A stretch of DNA of 64,000 nt. It comes from Nostoc sp. 106C. GTDB lineage: Bacteria; Cyanobacteriota; Cyanobacteriia; Cyanobacteriales; Nostocaceae. Location: the NCBI RefSeq assembly GCF_002154725.1, contig NZ_MTAW01000240.1:1-64000 (forward strand), in the 5' to 3' direction. Both the position numbers and the translations under genes were made by a program. Below the pieces are notes generated by a model. The model was not told where the DNA came from, ran no database searches, and was given only the letters and a program-made list of their open reading frames with translations. Below are positions 45,533 to 54,126 of the stretch, one piece after another (position 1 is the first letter of the stretch; each line of letters begins with the position of its first letter).

Positions 45533-45578
45533 TTAATTTATGAAGTTTTAGCAAAAATTTTAGCGTATAACTTTTAAA

Positions 45579-45655
45579 GTAGGGTGTGTTGTCGCGCAGC
45601 GCAACGCACCATCAATAATCAAGGTGCTTTAGCCTAAGGCATAACACACGCTACA
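45579..45655. repeat. Large dispersed hairpin repeat between hyuA and the next gene
   Basis: GTAGGGTGTGTT at the left end pairs with AACACACGCTAC at the right end (one mismatch). Inside are GGTGTGTTG/CAACGCACC and a GCGCAGC palindrome. It is related to the 43256-43281 repeat. It may also fold as a terminator for hyuA. Confidence 0.6.
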
Positions 45656-45705
45656 AAGCAAGATAATTAACAATATCCATCAGTTTTTTGTAATCAACTT
45701 CAATA

Positions 45706-46032
45706 ATGCCACCTTACATTTACCCAGTTATTGAAACCGCAGAAATAGAAAATACATTCTTAGAATTAGCAGAACAATGGCGACGTGAAACAGGAATGCT
45801 CTCTGTTATTGCCAAAATATCAATGCATCCCGCTTATCAAAGAATCATCGGCATGGGACAACCTGTTGTACCTTTAATTCTACGGGAACTTGAGCGTGAG
45901 CCAGATCATTGGTTTGTGGCTCTAAGTGCAATTACAGGAGCGAATCCAGTTCAACCAGAACAGCGCGGTAGACTTCAGCAAATGGCTGAAGCTTGGATTG
46001 AATGGGGAAGAGCTAATGGCTACAGATGGTAG
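45706..46032 (+). CDS. Small conserved-looking protein of unknown function
   Basis: A 108-residue acidic, tryptophan-containing protein without signal peptide or membrane segment. Notable stretches are FLELAEQWRRETGMLS, HPAYQRIIGMGQPVVPLILREL, HWFVALSAITGANPV and MAEAWIEWGRANGYRW. The helical pattern with P-L-I-L-R-E-L-E recalls HEAT-like helices. I believe similar proteins occur in cyanobacterial variable regions, but no function is known to me. Its stop codon overlaps the ATG of the next, frameshifted gene (ATGGTAG), so the two were a coupled pair. Confidence 0.7.
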   Translation: MPPYIYPVIETAEIENTFLELAEQWRRETGMLSVIAKISMHPAYQRIIGMGQPVVPLILRELEREPDHWFVALSAITGANPVQPEQRGRLQQMAEAWIEWGRANGYRW

Positions 46033-46470
46033 GTTGGAAAGCTATAAAGAAACAAGTTTCCCAACTTACCGCACACTGAATATTTCGTAACTAGCAAGCA
46101 AAGTACATCATATAATTGTTTTGCTTGGGCTGCGGGAGAGGATGATCGTTGGTGGAGTCCAATAGATCCAGATAATATGTATTACTGGGTAAAAGGCGTA
46201 ACAGCAGAGTTAACTATGTCAGCTTTTATCCAAGCATACCAAAGCTTAAGGTTTGAACTTTGCGATAATTCTGAGCTTGAAGTCGGTTTTGAGAAGATAG
46301 CAATCTACGCTACAGAGGATGGCGAACCCACTCACGCTGCTAGACAATTACCAAATGGAAAATGGACAAGTAAACTTGGGCGGTGGGAAGATATAGAGCA
46401 TGAACTTGAAGGTTTGGTAGGTGAAATGTATGGTTCTGTACAGCAAATTTTAAAACGTCCAATCTCTTAA
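46026..46470 (+). pseudogene. Frameshifted gene, DUF7689-like
   Basis: Translation from ATG 46026 reads MVGWKAIKKQ and then leaves frame, stopping after VSQLTAH. Dropping one base, the G at 46056, gives FPNLPHTEYFVTSKQ, then SYNCFAWAAGEDDRWWSP and on to the stop at 46470, for about 147 residues. The N-C-x-A-W-A-A-G and R-W-W patterns are, as I recall, those of DUF7689 proteins. The remaining open frame starting at 46177 lacks the N-terminal third. It is either a true one-base insertion or a sequencing error. It overlaps the preceding gene and looks like its partner. Confidence 0.75.
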
Positions 46471-46673
46471 AATGTTAAATCAAGCGACAGGAAGATTTAC
46501 AAAAACCAGGACGGGATCGAATAAGAACAGCCAATTTTGTATCTATCGATGTAAGGCGATCGCGTGCTAATATCTATGGCAACGGATTTGATGTCTGCGG
46601 CATGGTTTCCCGCAATCTCTCATGCTAATTCAAGTTATTCATGTAGCAGGCCAAGAGCTTCTGCTAAAGGAGG

Positions 46674-47510
46674 ATGGCTGGTGTTAAAAGTTCCAGCCAT
46701 GAACGGTTAGACGTTGAGGCTACCCTAACCGAGGTTGAAAAGCTCCAATTTGACCGCGCACATCGCAACGCCTCAGGATTGTTTTACATCGAGGGTGTGC
46801 GTAACTTTGTAAAAGCAATTGACAACGGTTTCGATATTTCCGCGATCGTGTTTAGTGAAAAACTGCTCACAGCACCTCTAGCAAGAAAGCTAGTTCGCAG
46901 ATCTCGTCGTGCTGGAGTTCCTTGTATCAGCGTTACACCAGAACAATTTCGCCGTGTATCCCAGACTGAACGCGCTTCTGGTATTGGTGCGATCACTCAT
47001 CAGCGTTGGTTCAATTTGCACGATATCTCACCGCAAAGTGGCTTGTGCTGGGTAGCTCTGCAAACTGTTCGCTCACCAGGAAATCTCGGAACCTTGATTC
47101 GCACATCAGACGCGGTGGGGGGTGCTGGGTTCATCTTCATTGGAGGAAGCGTAGATCCTTTTGATCCCGACGTTGTGCGAGCATCTATGGGTTCACTCTT
47201 TCACCAGAAGTTTGTTCGCACAAGCTTGTCAGCACTGCGCCATTGGGTACGTCATCACCAATGTTCTACCATTGGTGCGTCACCAGATGGGATAGCTGAC
47301 TTTCATCAGTTTAATTATCCCCAATCTACTCTTCTTTTCCTCGGCGAGGAACGCCAAGGTTTGACTTCACAACAGCGAGACTTATGTCACCATCTGGTGC
47401 GGATTCCGATGGTAGGTGCGGTTGACTCTCTCAATCTTGCTGTAGCAGGAAGCCTGTTGATGTATGAGATTTACAAGTCGAGAACATCATCTATTCCGAT
47501 ACACTCGTGA
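46674..47510 (+). CDS. TrmH/SpoU-family RNA methyltransferase
   Basis: A 278-residue SAM-dependent rRNA or tRNA 2'-O-methyltransferase. The N-terminal substrate-binding part (FYIEGVRNFVKAIDNGFDISAIVFSEKLL) leads to the SPOUT knot domain with VRSPGNLGTLIRTSDAVGGAGFIFIGG, FLGEERQGLTSQQ and the final VDSLNLAVAGSLLMYEIY. The start is forced: an in-frame TAA stands six bases before the ATG. AGGAGG abuts the ATG directly, too close for normal use, so translation may be weak or begin later. It separates hyuA from hyuB without any functional link I can see. Confidence 0.87.
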   Translation: MAGVKSSSHERLDVEATLTEVEKLQFDRAHRNASGLFYIEGVRNFVKAIDNGFDISAIVFSEKLLTAPLARKLVRRSRRAGVPCISVTPEQFRRVSQTERASGIGAITHQRWFNLHDISPQSGLCWVALQTVRSPGNLGTLIRTSDAVGGAGFIFIGGSVDPFDPDVVRASMGSLFHQKFVRTSLSALRHWVRHHQCSTIGASPDGIADFHQFNYPQSTLLFLGEERQGLTSQQRDLCHHLVRIPMVGAVDSLNLAVAGSLLMYEIYKSRTSSIPIHS

Positions 47511-47589
47511 GTGCGATTAGTTAATCATAATTGTAGGCTGGGTAGAGCAACAGCGAAACCCAGCAAAATTACAATAATAGGAGTCAAAA

Positions 47590-49137
47590 ATGTACACAAC
47601 ATCTAAACCCGACCCAGTTCGCTTAGAAATCTTCAAGAATCTTTATCAATTTATTGCTGAACAAATGGGGATTATTCTGCAAAACACAGCAGCATCGGTG
47701 AATATCAAAGAACGTTTAGATTTCTCTTGCGCTATCTTTGATGCTTCTGGATTATTAGTAGCTAATGCCCCTCATATTCCTGTACATTTAGGCTCAATGA
47801 GTGAAAGTGTTCGCAGTCTAATTAATGATAAAAGCGACACTATAAAACAAGGAAATGTATATTTATCTAATAATCCTTATAACGGTGGAACACACCTTCC
47901 TGATGTAACTGCAATTACCCCAATTTTTAACGAAGATGGAACCCAAATAATTTTCTATGTTGCTTCTCGCGGTCACCAAGCTGATATTGGCGGTATTACT
48001 CCCGGCTCAATGCCTCCCCACAGTAAAACAGTAGAAGAAGAAGGAATTTTATTTGATAATTTTCTCTTAGTTGAACAAGATAATTTTAGGGAAAAAGCAG
48101 TACGAGAGCTACTTTTAAATCATCGTTATCCTGCGCGTAATCCTGACCAAAATATTGCTGACTTCAAAGCACAAATTGCTGCGAATGAAAGAGGACTACA
48201 AGAACTGGGCAAAATGGTTGAGCAATATGGAATTAATACAGTTCAAGCTTACATAAAATTTGTTCAAGTTAATGCTGAGGAAGCAGTGCGAAGAGCTATT
48301 GAAGTTCTCAAGGATGGTTCATTTATTTATGAAATGGATAGCGGTGCGAAAATTCACGTTAAAGTAACCATTAACCGAGAAAATCGCACTGCGATTATTG
48401 ACTTTACTGGCACATCTGCGCAATTGAACAGTAACTTTAATGCTCCCAAAGCTGTCACGCAAGCAGCAGTTTTATACGTCTTTCGTACTTTAGTTGATGA
48501 TAGTATTCCCCTGAATGCTGGCTGTCTTAAACCTTTAGAAATTATCATTCCTGAAGGTTGTATGCTTAATCCAACTTATCCGGCAGCAGTAGTAGCGGGT
48601 AATGTAGAGACATCCCAAACGATTGTCGATGCTTTATATGGTGCCTTAGGTGCGATCGCAGCTTCTCAAGGAACCATGAATAATTTTACTTTTGGTAATC
48701 AGCGTTATCAATATTATGAGACTATCTGCGGCGGTTCGGGAGCAGGAGCTAACTTTGATGGTACTGATGCAGTCCACACTCACATGACTAACTCCCGCTT
48801 AACCGACCCAGAGGTTTTAGAAACCCGCTATCCTGTGATGGTAGAAAGCTTTAGTTTGTGTCCTGATAGCGGTGGTAAGGGAAAATATTCTGGCGGTAAC
48901 GGGGTGATTCGCCGCATCAAGTTTCTCGAACCCATGACAGCTAATATTCTCTCTAATCATCGCCGTGTCCCTCCTTTTGGATTAAATGGTGGAGAAGCAG
49001 GACAAGTCGGACGCAACTGGATACAGCGCCAGGATGGAACCCAAGAGAATTTAGACAGTACTGCAACTGTAGAAATGCAACCTGGAGATGTTTTTGCGAT
49101 AGAAACACCTGGGGGTGGAGGTTTTGGTAAGAGGTGA
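47590..49137 (+). CDS. hyuB: Hydantoinase/oxoprolinase B subunit (HyuB)
   Basis: A 515-residue B subunit of hydantoinase/5-oxoprolinase. Signatures are the start VRLEIFKNLYQFIAEQMG, NIKERLDFSCAIFDASG, HIPVHLGSM, LSNNPYNGGTHLPDVTAITPIF, VASRGHQADIGGITPGSMPP and GGSGAGANFDGTDAVHTHMTNSRLTDPEVLE. It ends with PGGGGFGKR, the usual C terminus. AGGAG is six bases before the ATG. It works with HyuA, encoded 2 kb upstream. It is followed by a CGCAGAG repeat and the dynamin gene. Confidence 0.92.
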   Translation: MYTTSKPDPVRLEIFKNLYQFIAEQMGIILQNTAASVNIKERLDFSCAIFDASGLLVANAPHIPVHLGSMSESVRSLINDKSDTIKQGNVYLSNNPYNGGTHLPDVTAITPIFNEDGTQIIFYVASRGHQADIGGITPGSMPPHSKTVEEEGILFDNFLLVEQDNFREKAVRELLLNHRYPARNPDQNIADFKAQIAANERGLQELGKMVEQYGINTVQAYIKFVQVNAEEAVRRAIEVLKDGSFIYEMDSGAKIHVKVTINRENRTAIIDFTGTSAQLNSNFNAPKAVTQAAVLYVFRTLVDDSIPLNAGCLKPLEIIIPEGCMLNPTYPAAVVAGNVETSQTIVDALYGALGAIAASQGTMNNFTFGNQRYQYYETICGGSGAGANFDGTDAVHTHMTNSRLTDPEVLETRYPVMVESFSLCPDSGGKGKYSGGNGVIRRIKFLEPMTANILSNHRRVPPFGLNGGEAGQVGRNWIQRQDGTQENLDSTATVEMQPGDVFAIETPGGGGFGKR

Positions 49138-49153
49138 GTGCGAATTTAAATCG

Positions 49154-49184
49154 AACCGCAGAGGCGCAGAGGACGCAGAGAGAG
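49154..49184. repeat. CGCAGAG-type tandem repeat
   Basis: About four imperfect units of CGCAGAGG (AACCGCAGAGGCGCAGAGGA and on). This short repeat is common between genes in Nostocales. Related sequence occurs near 28745-28830. Confidence 0.6.
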
Positions 49185-49277
49185 GAGCGCTTATACAGTG
49201 ATTTTACTGTTTGCATTGTCTTTTTTGTTAAGCCAGGATCTACGCAGTGGATTTAGAATGGCGCGGAGCATAAGACG

Positions 49278-51683
49278 ATGGTTGCTGAGGTGCTGAAGCC
49301 AAATGTGCAAGAATTGCAACAAGATGTAATCGACCTGCTAGAGCAAATCAGTTTGTTGATGAACCGTGCTAGTACAGCACTCAGTTCTGATAGTGCTGGT
49401 AAAAAATATGCAGAATTTGAGCAGCAAGTTAGACAAGAAGTTGAAAAGGTAAAAAATCTTGAGTTAAGAATGGCAATTGTTGCACCGATGAAGGCTGGTA
49501 AGTCAACTATCACGAACGCCATCATTGGACAGGAGATTTTGCCAAGTCGTAACGCTGCGATGACGACGCTTCCCACTGAAATTATTTTTGATGCTGAGTT
49601 GACTGAACCAGTTTTATATTTGAGTGCAGAAGTTTTAGCAGTTTTTCAAGAAACACTCTTGCTATTGCAGAACCGAATTAATGAAATGGGGATTGAACAA
49701 GCACAAGAAAAGCTTGCTCAGTATCCTCATTTGCAACATATGCCAAAATTGATTCAAGAAGTGGGACTAAAGTCAATTCCTGAAAAGTCGGAAGGACGTA
49801 AGGATATTATCCTCACTTTAACTAGCTTGAATGATATTGTCAGACTTTGCAGCATTCTAGAACCTCAAGCAGACCCCCTGCAATCTGTGATGGATGCTCC
49901 TAAAATCTACACTCCATTTTGGCGTTCATCTCAAGGTAATCAGCAATCAGAAAATTTAGGTAAATTAGTAATTGTAGATACACCAGGGCCAAATGAAGCA
50001 GGAGAGAATTTGCGGCTTCGGGGTGTAGTTGAAGAACAGCTGACCAAAAGTTCGATAGTTTTAATAGTTTTAGATTTTACCCAACTAAAAACAGAAGCCG
50101 CAGAAAAAGTCAAAAAAGATGTTGATAAAGTTATAAAACTGCGAGGCAAAGATAATTTGTACGTGTTGATTAACAAGGTTGATCAGCGTCAAGATTGTGA
50201 TATGAGTCCAGAACAGGTGCAGCAGTTTGTTGCTGCTCAATTTGGTATCGGTGAGTCTGGTGATACTGCTAGAGTATTTGAAATATCAGCTAGAAGAGCG
50301 TTCAATTCTGCTAACTTTTTAATGGAATTACAGCAGAATCCAGGTATTACAATTGCTGAAATGAAGACAGCAAAAGTACTTGCTCCAGATGTATTTGGTA
50401 TGGACTGGGAAGATGAATTAGAAGAAACAACAGTAGAAAAATTACAAGGTAAAGCGGAAAAACTGTGGAAAAAGTCAGGCTTTGACCCTTTTCTAAACGG
50501 TGCAATTACAGCACTCATAGAAAAAGCTGCACCTCGTTGTATGGAATCTGCAATCAAACTTGCTTCTGGTCGCCTCTTAGAATTGAATAATGATGTTCAA
50601 CTTCGCAGCAGCGCTATTAATAAAGATGAAGCAAAGCTTAGACAAGAAGTTGGTGCTTTAGAAAAAGACCTGCACTCTATAGAAGAATGTCGAAATCAGT
50701 TACAAGAAGTAGATATAATCAAAGCGAGCCTTTACCAAGAACTTAATGAGATACTTGAAAAAATACAGCAAAAAGCTCAAGATAATTTATCGGAATATTT
50801 TACAGCAAAAGAAGCTCAAATTACAGCACAAGAATACCAACGTGCAGATATTGTCCAAAAAGGGGGTATGCTAACTCAAAATTTTTTTAAATGGGTTTCT
50901 AAACAATTTAGTTATGTTCAAGTAAATACTGAAAATAGTAATATAATTGAATTCACAAGTTTTAAAGAAGCAGAATACTTTGCAGAACAAGCAATAGCTT
51001 CTGCAAAAGTTAATGTCATAGAGCCTTTGCTAGAAAGTGTTCGTAAACAAGCTAAAATAAAAATTGAACAGGCACGTCAAAAAATTACAAAGTCTTTGGA
51101 TACTAAAACTCAACCGATTATTGAACGTGCGCGTCAGCGATTAAACGAAAATTTTAATGTTAATTTATCTTTACCAACACCTAGTTTGGATAATGAGACT
51201 GTAGGTACTGTTAAAGTAAGTATCAGTCAGAAAACGAAAATGGTAGACCAAGGTTATGAAACAAAAGAGGTAGAATACCGGGTTTTTTGGCATTGGTGTT
51301 GGCTAGTCAAGAAGAAAGAAACAATTCGTGTCAAACGACCAGACAAAAAAGAAGAATACTACATTGTCTCTCTACAAGAAATAGTCAATCAATCTAATAA
51401 TTTAATTGAAGACACCATTACAAATATAAAACAAGAAATCAACAACTATTTAGACGAAGATTTCAAACAAAGAGTTGATAGCTTCTTTGCGCAACTTGAT
51501 AGTTATTTGAATAATTACCGTAATACTTTAATACAAGCACAGAAAGACCAGAAAATACAGGCTGAAGCAAAAGAGCAATTAGTTACAGAGCTTAATTCAT
51601 TGAAAAATGAAGCTAGTAAACAAATCCAAAAAGCACAAGGTTATTGGGAATATACAGTAGAATTAATGAGAATTAAGGGATGA
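49278..51683 (+). CDS. Dynamin-like GTPase, CrfC/RdcA-like
   Basis: An 801-residue large GTPase. The P-loop is APMKAGKS (residues 69-76), switch I follows in RNAAMTTLPTEI, G3 is DTPGPNEAG (from residue 234) and G4 is NKVD (299-302). Long helical segments (about 420-560 and 700-801) give the dynamin stalk and tip, with hydrophobic patches that could touch membrane. The G-domain resembles, from memory, E. coli CrfC (YjdA, also RdcA), where MKAGKST, LPTxI and LDTPGPNEAG are also found. The next gene overlaps its stop by ATGA and looks like RdcB, the E. coli partner, which supports the call. Membrane remodelling or scaffolding is likely. Confidence 0.85.
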   Translation: MVAEVLKPNVQELQQDVIDLLEQISLLMNRASTALSSDSAGKKYAEFEQQVRQEVEKVKNLELRMAIVAPMKAGKSTITNAIIGQEILPSRNAAMTTLPTEIIFDAELTEPVLYLSAEVLAVFQETLLLLQNRINEMGIEQAQEKLAQYPHLQHMPKLIQEVGLKSIPEKSEGRKDIILTLTSLNDIVRLCSILEPQADPLQSVMDAPKIYTPFWRSSQGNQQSENLGKLVIVDTPGPNEAGENLRLRGVVEEQLTKSSIVLIVLDFTQLKTEAAEKVKKDVDKVIKLRGKDNLYVLINKVDQRQDCDMSPEQVQQFVAAQFGIGESGDTARVFEISARRAFNSANFLMELQQNPGITIAEMKTAKVLAPDVFGMDWEDELEETTVEKLQGKAEKLWKKSGFDPFLNGAITALIEKAAPRCMESAIKLASGRLLELNNDVQLRSSAINKDEAKLRQEVGALEKDLHSIEECRNQLQEVDIIKASLYQELNEILEKIQQKAQDNLSEYFTAKEAQITAQEYQRADIVQKGGMLTQNFFKWVSKQFSYVQVNTENSNIIEFTSFKEAEYFAEQAIASAKVNVIEPLLESVRKQAKIKIEQARQKITKSLDTKTQPIIERARQRLNENFNVNLSLPTPSLDNETVGTVKVSISQKTKMVDQGYETKEVEYRVFWHWCWLVKKKETIRVKRPDKKEEYYIVSLQEIVNQSNNLIEDTITNIKQEINNYLDEDFKQRVDSFFAQLDSYLNNYRNTLIQAQKDQKIQAEAKEQLVTELNSLKNEASKQIQKAQGYWEYTVELMRIKG

Positions 51684-52753
51684 GCAATCTTTTCTATCCT
51701 CAAAATTCAGATATTATAAAGGCAGGCAAGTTGCCAAGCCCACAAGACAAAAATTTTAGTGTTGCTAGCCTTTACACTCTCAGTCTTGACGAACTCCAAA
51801 GAAGGGTTCCCCTTGTTGGGGATAAAGCCCTAATTGACCTCATCAATGGAATTCACGTCAGCAAAGATATTATCCGCTATCGCAAGAATCGGGGATTTTT
51901 TGGACAGCTAATTGACAAACTTGATGGGAAAGATAACAAACGGCAACTACTTCTCGATGGCAACTTAATTGCAGGACAAGAAGCACTTTTTAATTGGGTT
52001 TTAGAACTCACTGACTCACTTCGTATAAGTCAAGTTGCTCTAGAAGTTACACAAAACTCATTACTAGAAGCACGTGATGCTATTCGCAACCAAAAACAAA
52101 GGTTGCAAAAGCAAGAAGACGCAATAATTCAACTCAGTGAGCAACTTAATCAATTAGCTCAACAAGTTGCCATAAGACTTAATAATCTTGAGGCGCGAGT
52201 GCGTCAGCTAGAAGTGCGGGTTGCTGCTAATGAAGATTTAGACCAAATTATTACAGCTTGGGCTGCTGGGCAAACTTATACAAAGTTACCTTGGGCTGTA
52301 CAAGTTGCTTTATTAGCGCGGGAAGTGTTCAGCAGTTCAGTAATTATGTATGAACTGGAAACAGGTGATAAAGAACGTTTCCGTCAGTTGCTAGTTAATA
52401 AAATTCTTGCCATAAGTAAACAGTTACCTAACAGTTTCTTTGGGCTTGCTGATTTGTTAGATCAATCTTGGGCAACAATGGCAAAAGATGACCGAGAATT
52501 AACTGCTGGCTTGCTGGAAATTCGCTCAGTTCCATTCATGCGTTTGGCAAATACACCGCACCTATTTGTAATTGGTACAACTTTGGAACTGGCCACACTT
52601 CCAGAAGAAGCTAGGCCTATTAAACCAGCTCAAAGTGCGATCGCACTTTGTCGCGCCCAAATAGATAATATTTCCCGCACTACCGACGCACGGGAATTTA
52701 TCACTGCTGTTGTTGAAGAAACTGCCAATGATTGCATAGCGATGCTGCGATGA
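51680..52753 (+). CDS. Coiled-coil protein, RdcB (YjcZ)-like partner of the dynamin
   Basis: A 357-residue soluble protein. Residues 35-110 (LSLDELQRRVPLVGDKALIDLINGI, RYRKNRGFFGQLIDKLDG) form a globular start, residues 130-190 a strong coiled coil (LLEARDAIRNQKQRLQKQEDAIIQL and on), and residues 190-357 a helical domain. The KALIDLINGI and RGFFGQLIDKL stretches and the gene order after a CrfC-like GTPase suggest the RdcB family, named for control of diguanylate cyclases in E. coli. It overlaps both neighbours by ATGA, so the three proteins should be made in fixed ratio and probably form a complex. Confidence 0.65.
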   Translation: MSNLFYPQNSDIIKAGKLPSPQDKNFSVASLYTLSLDELQRRVPLVGDKALIDLINGIHVSKDIIRYRKNRGFFGQLIDKLDGKDNKRQLLLDGNLIAGQEALFNWVLELTDSLRISQVALEVTQNSLLEARDAIRNQKQRLQKQEDAIIQLSEQLNQLAQQVAIRLNNLEARVRQLEVRVAANEDLDQIITAWAAGQTYTKLPWAVQVALLAREVFSSSVIMYELETGDKERFRQLLVNKILAISKQLPNSFFGLADLLDQSWATMAKDDRELTAGLLEIRSVPFMRLANTPHLFVIGTTLELATLPEEARPIKPAQSAIALCRAQIDNISRTTDAREFITAVVEETANDCIAMLR

Positions 52754-53757
52754 AACTTAGTAATCCTACATTTGGGCTTGTACTCACTGGCGGTGGTGCT
52801 AAAGGAGCCTATCAAGCTGGTGCGTTGAAATATATTGCTGAATTGGGTCTAGTTCCACAAATCATTGCTGGAACTAGCATTGGTGCTCTCAATGGTGCTG
52901 TCTTGTCATCCTCTCATTCCTTTCCACAAGCAGTGCAGCACCTCAATCAACTTTGGGATCAACTTGGTCAATCAGATATTTTACGCCCCAATACAGGCAC
53001 AGTTAGCCGCACACTAAGTTATGCTGCTCAGACTTTTGTACCAACACTGCGGCTATGGATGCTCGATTTCCTTGTAAAACAAGGGTTATTAAAAGACTCA
53101 ACTGCTATTTTTGATCCTGCTCCCATTGAGCAGATGTTACGGCAAGCAGTCAACCCAATCGAAATGCGGCGAGGGATTGAGTTATGGGTTACAGTTTTTC
53201 CTTCATTAAAAATTCCTGGTTTGGGCTATGACTGGCTGATTGATTTTGTTCGCGCTAGAACTGGAACAGATGCTCACTGGCTATGTGTACAGGACTTTGC
53301 AGATGATGAAACAGTCTACAATCTACTGTTAGCCAGTGCAGCCCTTCCTTTAGCATTTCCTAGCCGAGAGATAAATGGTCAGTTCTATATAGATGGGGGT
53401 TTAGCAGATAATATCCCTCTAAGGGCTTTGGCAGCACGCGGATGTACTTATGCAATCATCATCCATCTGCAAAATGGAGTTGTGTGGAACCGCCACGATT
53501 TTTCACAACAAACGATTATTGAAGTTAGACCAGAACAACTTATCAATAAGTCTAATAAGCCACTCATCGGATCAATTGATAGTCTACTTGACTTCAGTGC
53601 TGAAAGGATCGCGGAACTAAAAAGCCGTGGATACGAAGATGCGAAGCGTTGTCTACTTCCGATTATCCAGACATTTACCACTGTTAAAGCCCAGCGTCAG
53701 TCTCATAACAGGTTAATTAATTCAACACACCATCTCTTAAATGATCTTCCTTTGTGA
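52750..53757 (+). CDS. Patatin-like phospholipase
   Basis: A 335-residue lipid acyl hydrolase. The oxyanion loop is LTGGGAKGAYQAG (residues 12-24), the nucleophile elbow GTSIG has Ser43, and the dyad Asp is in IDGGLADN (D215), so the active site is complete. No signal peptide is present, so it acts from the cytosol on the inner leaflet. The ATG at 52750 overlaps the stop of the RdcB-like gene (ATGA), copying the junction before it; an upstream ATG at 52732 adds six residues and is less likely. Its fusion to a dynamin operon suggests phospholipid cleavage under control of the GTPase. Confidence 0.88.
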   Translation: MKLSNPTFGLVLTGGGAKGAYQAGALKYIAELGLVPQIIAGTSIGALNGAVLSSSHSFPQAVQHLNQLWDQLGQSDILRPNTGTVSRTLSYAAQTFVPTLRLWMLDFLVKQGLLKDSTAIFDPAPIEQMLRQAVNPIEMRRGIELWVTVFPSLKIPGLGYDWLIDFVRARTGTDAHWLCVQDFADDETVYNLLLASAALPLAFPSREINGQFYIDGGLADNIPLRALAARGCTYAIIIHLQNGVVWNRHDFSQQTIIEVRPEQLINKSNKPLIGSIDSLLDFSAERIAELKSRGYEDAKRCLLPIIQTFTTVKAQRQSHNRLINSTHHLLNDLPL

Positions 53758-53845
53758 ATAGGCATATGACAACTAACGCCAAAGAGGTGCGATCGCCAAT
53801 ATACGATTGCGGTGTAGTCGATTGATTGTAATTGCGTTTATTTAG

Positions 53846-54103
53846 CTAAATAAAAGTGTTGTCGATATAGCACCAACGCCAATCTTCGCCTGGTTCAAAC
53901 GATCGCACGATTGGATGTCCTGTTGTCTGAAAATGTTTAGTTGCGTGCTTGTTTTTAGAAGAGTCACAGCAGCCAATATGACCGCAGATTAGGCATTCGC
54001 GTAAATGTACCCAGCGATCGCCCATTGCTAAACATTCCTCACATCCAGTTGCGCTTGGTGTTACTGTTTGAATTTGATTGACATGGGTACAATGTTTACT
54101 CAT
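53846..54103 (-). CDS. UBP-type zinc finger protein
   Basis: An 85-residue protein formed by one ZnF-UBP domain. The zinc ligands are spread as C-x-H (CTH at the start), CEEC, CLICGHIGCC, then HATKHFQTTGHP. In eukaryotes this domain binds the free C terminus of ubiquitin; in bacteria its ligand is unknown. GGAGG lies five bases before the ATG. It is last in the minus-strand group receiver-reductase, LtrA, UBP, 23 bases after LtrA. UBP proteins next to receiver-reductase genes are, as I recall, a recurrent bacterial pairing. Confidence 0.88.
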   Translation of the reverse strand: MSKHCTHVNQIQTVTPSATGCEECLAMGDRWVHLRECLICGHIGCCDSSKNKHATKHFQTTGHPIVRSFEPGEDWRWCYIDNTFI

Positions 54104-54126
54104 ATCTGCCTCCAGGTAAGATTTTT

